Below, piece by piece: positions 61,170 to 64,000 of a stretch of DNA of 64,000 nucleotides; the stretch's first letter is position 1, and each line of letters starts with the position of its first letter. Source of the DNA: Frigidibacter sp. SD6-1 (GTDB lineage Bacteria; Pseudomonadota; Alphaproteobacteria; Rhodobacterales; Rhodobacteraceae). The notes below the pieces were generated by a model. It was not told the origin of the DNA. It saw nothing but the letters and a program-made list of their open reading frames with translations, and made no database searches. Position numbers and translations under genes: made by a program. The stretch lies in contig NZ_JARJNR010000010.1 of the NCBI RefSeq assembly GCF_030143255.1, positions 29,600 to 93,599 of the forward strand. Reading direction: 5' to 3'.

Positions 61170-61967
61170 TCACGGCTCAAGATCCGGCAAGGTGAAGTCC
61201 ATGTAGCGGCGTTCTTCAGCAACGGTGGCGGCGTCAACCACGCCTGCATTGCCTGCGCCTAGGGTTTGGATCGCTTCCAGCTCCCACATCCGGGTCATGG
61301 CGATGGCGAGTTCCGCCGTGACGCGTGTGTTATGATCCATCGAGGCTTTGAGATCTTCCATGTCCGGGATCATCTCGACCAGACGTTCCACCCGTTCGAG
61401 AGACTGTTCCGCCTCTGCGTGGCTGTTCTGCGCCGCCGCCGACATCACAGCACCTGTGGTTGCCCGCGTGGCTACGCCTTCAGCGCCCGGATTGCCGCTG
61501 GTGGCGATTTCGCGGAGTGAATCCTCGTCGAACCCGGCACTTGCCAGCGCCTGTTCCATCTGCGTGCGCATGGGCCCGGCATTGGGCCCGATGAGAGCGC
61601 TCCAATCGCCCGCCTGGATGCCCCGGATCAGGCCAGGGATGTCTTCGAAGTTGGCCTCAAGCAAGGTGTCGAGGTCCCCGCCCATGGCAAGCCCGAGGAT
61701 GCTGCGCGGCCCGGTGAGCGAGGCATACATCTCGTTCAGCTGATCAAGCTGGCTTTGCAGCATGTCCAGTTGCTCCAACGCATTGTCCAGAAGATCCGTC
61801 TGAATCCCGAAATCCTGCAGCATCTGTTGAAGCTGGCGGATTTCCTGAGCAATGTTCTGAGTGTCCACCGTGGGCACACCCTGTGCCGCGGCAGGTCCGG
61901 TGACATTGAGGGCGAGCGCGAGAGCAATGCTACCGGCGAAAAGGGAACGGGGCAGGCGCAGGTTCAA
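61170..61967 (-). CDS. virB5: VirB5-like T4SS minor pilin
   Basis: A 265-aa exported protein. A signal peptide (1-28) ends in AAAQ, followed by the mature start GVPTVDTQNIAQEIRQLQQML. Helical Gln-rich sequence with repeated heptads follows and the C-terminus reads EERRYMDFTLPDLEP. The start is TTG at 61967, with GAGGA 6 nt upstream, overlapping the transglycosylase stop (TTGA). VirB5 caps the pilus and aids host-cell contact. Confidence 0.88.
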   Translation of the reverse strand: MNLRLPRSLFAGSIALALALNVTGPAAAQGVPTVDTQNIAQEIRQLQQMLQDFGIQTDLLDNALEQLDMLQSQLDQLNEMYASLTGPRSILGLAMGGDLDTLLEANFEDIPGLIRGIQAGDWSALIGPNAGPMRTQMEQALASAGFDEDSLREIATSGNPGAEGVATRATTGAVMSAAAQNSHAEAEQSLERVERLVEMIPDMEDLKASMDHNTRVTAELAIAMTRMWELEAIQTLGAGNAGVVDAATVAEERRYMDFTLPDLEP

Positions 61968-63130
61968 CGCAAATCCTCCTGACTGAAATCCATGAATTGC
62001 TGTTCGGCTGCCTGGGCCGCCGCCAAGGCGATCTGCTCGGCGCTGAGTGGCTCGGTTCGGGCGGCCTTGATCCGGGTCCGGATTGCGACCAGCCGGGCCA
62101 GTTCGGCCCGGGCATAGGTGTTGAGCGCGATGGCCTCGTGGAGATCCTCGGTCTCACCAATGCGGGTGATGATGTCCTGAACCCGCAGGGCGGCGGCACG
62201 GACCGAGACCAGCGAATAATCGCCATAGACCCCCGACCCATGGGCCGAAAGGCTGAAACTCGCGTTGGCGAGGAGCACAGGGTCGATGGTGCCGAGCGCG
62301 TCGATGCCGCCTACGGCCGCGAGGTAGCTGTTGTACTGCTGCGGGATCACCACGACATAGGCTTGGGTTTCCGCGAAGGGCGGCACACCGCCATAATCCT
62401 GCACATTGCCCGGACCGGCGTTATAGGCGGCGAGCGCATGGATGATGTTGCCGTCGAACATGTTCAGCATTTGTGCGAGGTATCGCGCACCGCCGGTGAC
62501 CTGCAGATAGGGATCGTCGTAATAGGCCGGGTAGATCCCGAGATCGCCCGCGGTACCGGGCATGATCTGGGTAAGTCCGAAGGCCCCCACGGGTGAGCGC
62601 GCTCCAATCTGAAAACGACTCTCCTGCCAGATCAGCGCCTGCAAGAGACAGCGCCATTGCACGAGCGAAAGACCCGCGCGGCTCACCCCGGGCAGACTAT
62701 GGGTATCGCGTGCTGCGCGGATGATCAGCTCCTCGATCCCTTCCCTGGCATCGCCAAACATTCGGGCGGCGGCCGGGTTGTTGTCCTCGGGCGCATAGAG
62801 GCTGGCGGCGGCGCTCTCGACTTCATCAACCGCCCCCTGCCCTGCCTCGAGCCCGGCCACGGTGCCGGCCACGTCTCCAGCGCCAAGCGACATAGCATCC
62901 ATCAGCCCTTCGAGGGAGGCGAGTTGCTGACGCTCGATCTCGGCCAGTTCCTCCTCGCGGCTTAGCCGGTCCTGCTGCAGTGTCAGGTCCCGATCGGTCT
63001 GCTCGAGGATCGCCTGCCGCTCTGCGAACAGGCGCAGATCGAAGGTCGGCACGCCCTGGGCGACCGCTGGCCCCGCCGCGGGAGCTGCCAGTGCAAAGCC
63101 GATCATCGAGAGAGGAAGCCAGGTCCGCAT
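61964..63130 (-). CDS. virB1: Lytic transglycosylase with VirB5-like flanks (VirB1-type)
   Basis: A 388-aa exported protein. An N-terminal signal peptide ends AVAQGVPT and a charged coiled coil (about 35-90) follows. An SLT domain spans about 150-290 with catalytic Glu in WQESRFQIGARSPVGAFGLTQIMPGTA and YNAGPGNVQDYGG. The extreme N-terminus AQGVPTFD and the C-terminus QQFMDFSQEDL are strikingly like those of the adjacent VirB5 (AQGVPTVD ... RRYMDFTLPDL). It opens peptidoglycan for the channel. ATG 63130 is 4 bp past the VirB7-like stop. Confidence 0.85.
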   Translation of the reverse strand: MRTWLPLSMIGFALAAPAAGPAVAQGVPTFDLRLFAERQAILEQTDRDLTLQQDRLSREEELAEIERQQLASLEGLMDAMSLGAGDVAGTVAGLEAGQGAVDEVESAAASLYAPEDNNPAAARMFGDAREGIEELIIRAARDTHSLPGVSRAGLSLVQWRCLLQALIWQESRFQIGARSPVGAFGLTQIMPGTAGDLGIYPAYYDDPYLQVTGGARYLAQMLNMFDGNIIHALAAYNAGPGNVQDYGGVPPFAETQAYVVVIPQQYNSYLAAVGGIDALGTIDPVLLANASFSLSAHGSGVYGDYSLVSVRAAALRVQDIITRIGETEDLHEAIALNTYARAELARLVAIRTRIKAARTEPLSAEQIALAAAQAAEQQFMDFSQEDLR

Positions 63131-63134
63131 TGGC

Positions 63135-63350
63135 TCAGCCGCCCGCACCCAACAGGACGAAATCGCAGGCCGTGTCGCGGCGCGTGACCTCCGCCCCCAT
63201 GGTCGAGATCGTGGCGGTGGCGGTTCCTGCCTGCGCGGGCGCCTCGCGGAAGTTGAAGCAGTTGGCCTGCGCGGGGTTATGCTGCGCGCAAGCCGTCAGG
63301 GTCAGGCCGAGGCCGAGCAGCACAGCGCTGCGGATGATGGTACGGGTCAT
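63135..63350 (-). CDS. VirB7-like lipoprotein
   Basis: A 71-aa lipoprotein with lipobox LTAC near residue 21 (signal VLLGLGLTLTAC). Two further cysteines (NCFN and TACDF) may form disulfides with VirB9. Size and position, right after virB4, fit VirB7. ATG 63350 overlaps the virB4 stop (ATGA). Confidence 0.8.
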   Translation of the reverse strand: MTRTIIRSAVLLGLGLTLTACAQHNPAQANCFNFREAPAQAGTATATISTMGAEVTRRDTACDFVLLGAGG

Positions 63351-64000
63351 GTCACTCTCCAGAAATCAGGGCGGTCCCGGTAGTCAGAGCCAACGAGGGC
63401 CTCGCCTTTCTCCATGCCGCCAAGGATGGTCACGAGCGGGCCGAGGGCGCTGAGATCAGCGTCGATCACGACGGAACCCCGGTCATCGCGCACGAGAGCC
63501 AGGCGCGAGGCGGAGCCGACGCCCAGAAGAACGTCGAGTTCTTTCTCGCTGAGGCCGAGCATCGCGTAATCGGCAGCCGAGGCGCGGATGTTGGGCAAGA
63601 GCACCTGCGTCGGCACGGCTTCCACGATGGTCTTGCCGGTCCGGGTACGTTCGAGCTGGCTGGCATATTGGGTCATCATCACGACGACGGCGTTCTGCTT
63701 GCGCGCGGTCACCAGCCAGTTCGAGAGCCGCTCCGCGAAGTAGGCGTTGTCGAGCGCCTTCCAGGCCTCGTCGATGACGATGATCGTGGGCTTGCGATCC
63801 TCGATCACGCGCTCGACCCGTCGGAACAGGTACGACAGGACCGCCATGCGTTCCCGCTCGCTCTCGGAATCGAGGATGCCGGTCAGATCGAAGCCAGCGA
63901 CGTCCCCATCGATGCTGAAACTGTCCTCGGCATTGGCCCCGAAGATCCAGCCGTAGCGACCCTCGGCCGTCCATTCCTGCATCCGCTCGAAGAGATCGCC
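63347..64000 (-). CDS. virB4: VirB4-type T4SS ATPase, N-terminus outside the window
   Basis: The C-terminal 217 residues of VirB4 are visible and the frame runs off the right edge. Walker B and following motifs are clear: TIIVIDEAWKALDNAYFAERLSNWLVTARKQNAVVVMMTQYASQLERT, and RASAADYAMLGLSEKELDVLL. The Walker A part is outside. VirB4 energises pilus biogenesis and substrate transfer. Confidence 0.92.
   Translation of the reverse strand, partial: GDLFERMQEWTAEGRYGWIFGANAEDSFSIDGDVAGFDLTGILDSESERERMAVLSYLFRRVERVIEDRKPTIIVIDEAWKALDNAYFAERLSNWLVTARKQNAVVVMMTQYASQLERTRTGKTIVEAVPTQVLLPNIRASAADYAMLGLSEKELDVLLGVGSASRLALVRDDRGSVVIDADLSALGPLVTILGGMEKGEALVGSDYRDRPDFWRVT

Noticed and set aside
1..64000. 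CRISPR arrays, tRNA/rRNA genes, integrase, replication initiator
   Set aside because: I looked for regular spaced repeats, cloverleaf-like segments and typical Rep or tyrosine/serine recombinase motifs and saw none.

Overview
The window is high-GC DNA with the codon use and gene families of a Rhodobacterales-type alphaproteobacterium (Paracoccus/Rhodobacter/Roseovarius relatives). The H-NS/HvrA-like protein, the GAAC-N7-GAAC LexA-type site and the Ti-like VirB/VirD/VirC conjugation genes all fit this assignment. It looks like accessory DNA from a conjugative plasmid or integrative conjugative element. No replication gene, integrase, tRNA, rRNA or CRISPR array is visible.

Layout. (1) 1-7.2 kb: a truncated hypothetical gene, a 54-aa membrane peptide, a sulfur-handling cluster (ArsR-rhodanese regulator divergent from a sterol-desaturase-like hydroxylase, MFS carrier, DsrE protein and two rhodaneses), a nucleoside-phosphorylase-like protein, an H-NS-like protein and a plasmid-type SSB. 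(2) 7.4-17.2 kb: metal and thiol cargo. It holds a MerR regulator with ynfA divergent from a ZntA-type P-type ATPase, an isoprenylcysteine-methyltransferase-like protein, LspA, DsbB- and DsbA-like proteins, MntR divergent from MntH, then Sco, PCu(A)C, Sco and DUF411, ending in an MFS-transporter remnant. (3) 17.3-31.3 kb: maintenance genes typical of such elements (DUF932, RadC-like, a run of small DUF proteins, a RES-Xre toxin-antitoxin pair, a giant methylase/strawberry-notch helicase, a toprim protein, a DUF2493 protein and a WGR protein). Several are preceded by hairpin leaders and one by an SOS-type box. (4) 31.4-41.5 kb: a defence island. It contains a tightly overlapping MTase/HEPN(Abi)/SF2 helicase/GIY-YIG nuclease operon, a convergent three-Cys protein plus TcmP pair, and an autoregulated-looking Fic gene. 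(5) 41.6-48.8 kb: DNA-processing genes for conjugation: VirC2- and VirC1-like (VirC1 is frameshifted inside its Walker A motif), an intergenic region full of inverted repeats that is a good oriT candidate, a MobC/VirD1-like protein, a VirD2-like relaxase and VirD4. (6) 48.8-55.8 kb: an IS1182-family element with 20-bp perfect inverted repeats, then an Mrr-like nuclease + HamA-like + HamB-like operon (Hachiman-like). (7) 56-64 kb, minus strand: the type IV secretion operon virB4 (cut by the window edge), a VirB7-like lipoprotein, a lytic transglycosylase, virB5, virB8, virB9, virB10, virB11, a small exported protein and virB6.

How the parts work together: VirC/VirD1/VirD2 would process oriT, VirD4 would deliver the relaxase-DNA complex to the VirB channel, SSB, H-NS-like and RadC-like proteins serve DNA maintenance in the recipient, the RES-Xre pair favours retention, three or more defence cassettes guard the host or element against phage and rivals, and the metal/thiol/sulfur genes are the likely selectable cargo. 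The most promising candidates for a poorly described system are the four-gene MTase-HEPN-helicase-GIY-YIG operon, the adjacent TcmP/three-Cys pair, and the three-gene Mrr-HamA-HamB operon. All assignments come from reading sequence and motifs only; no database search was run.
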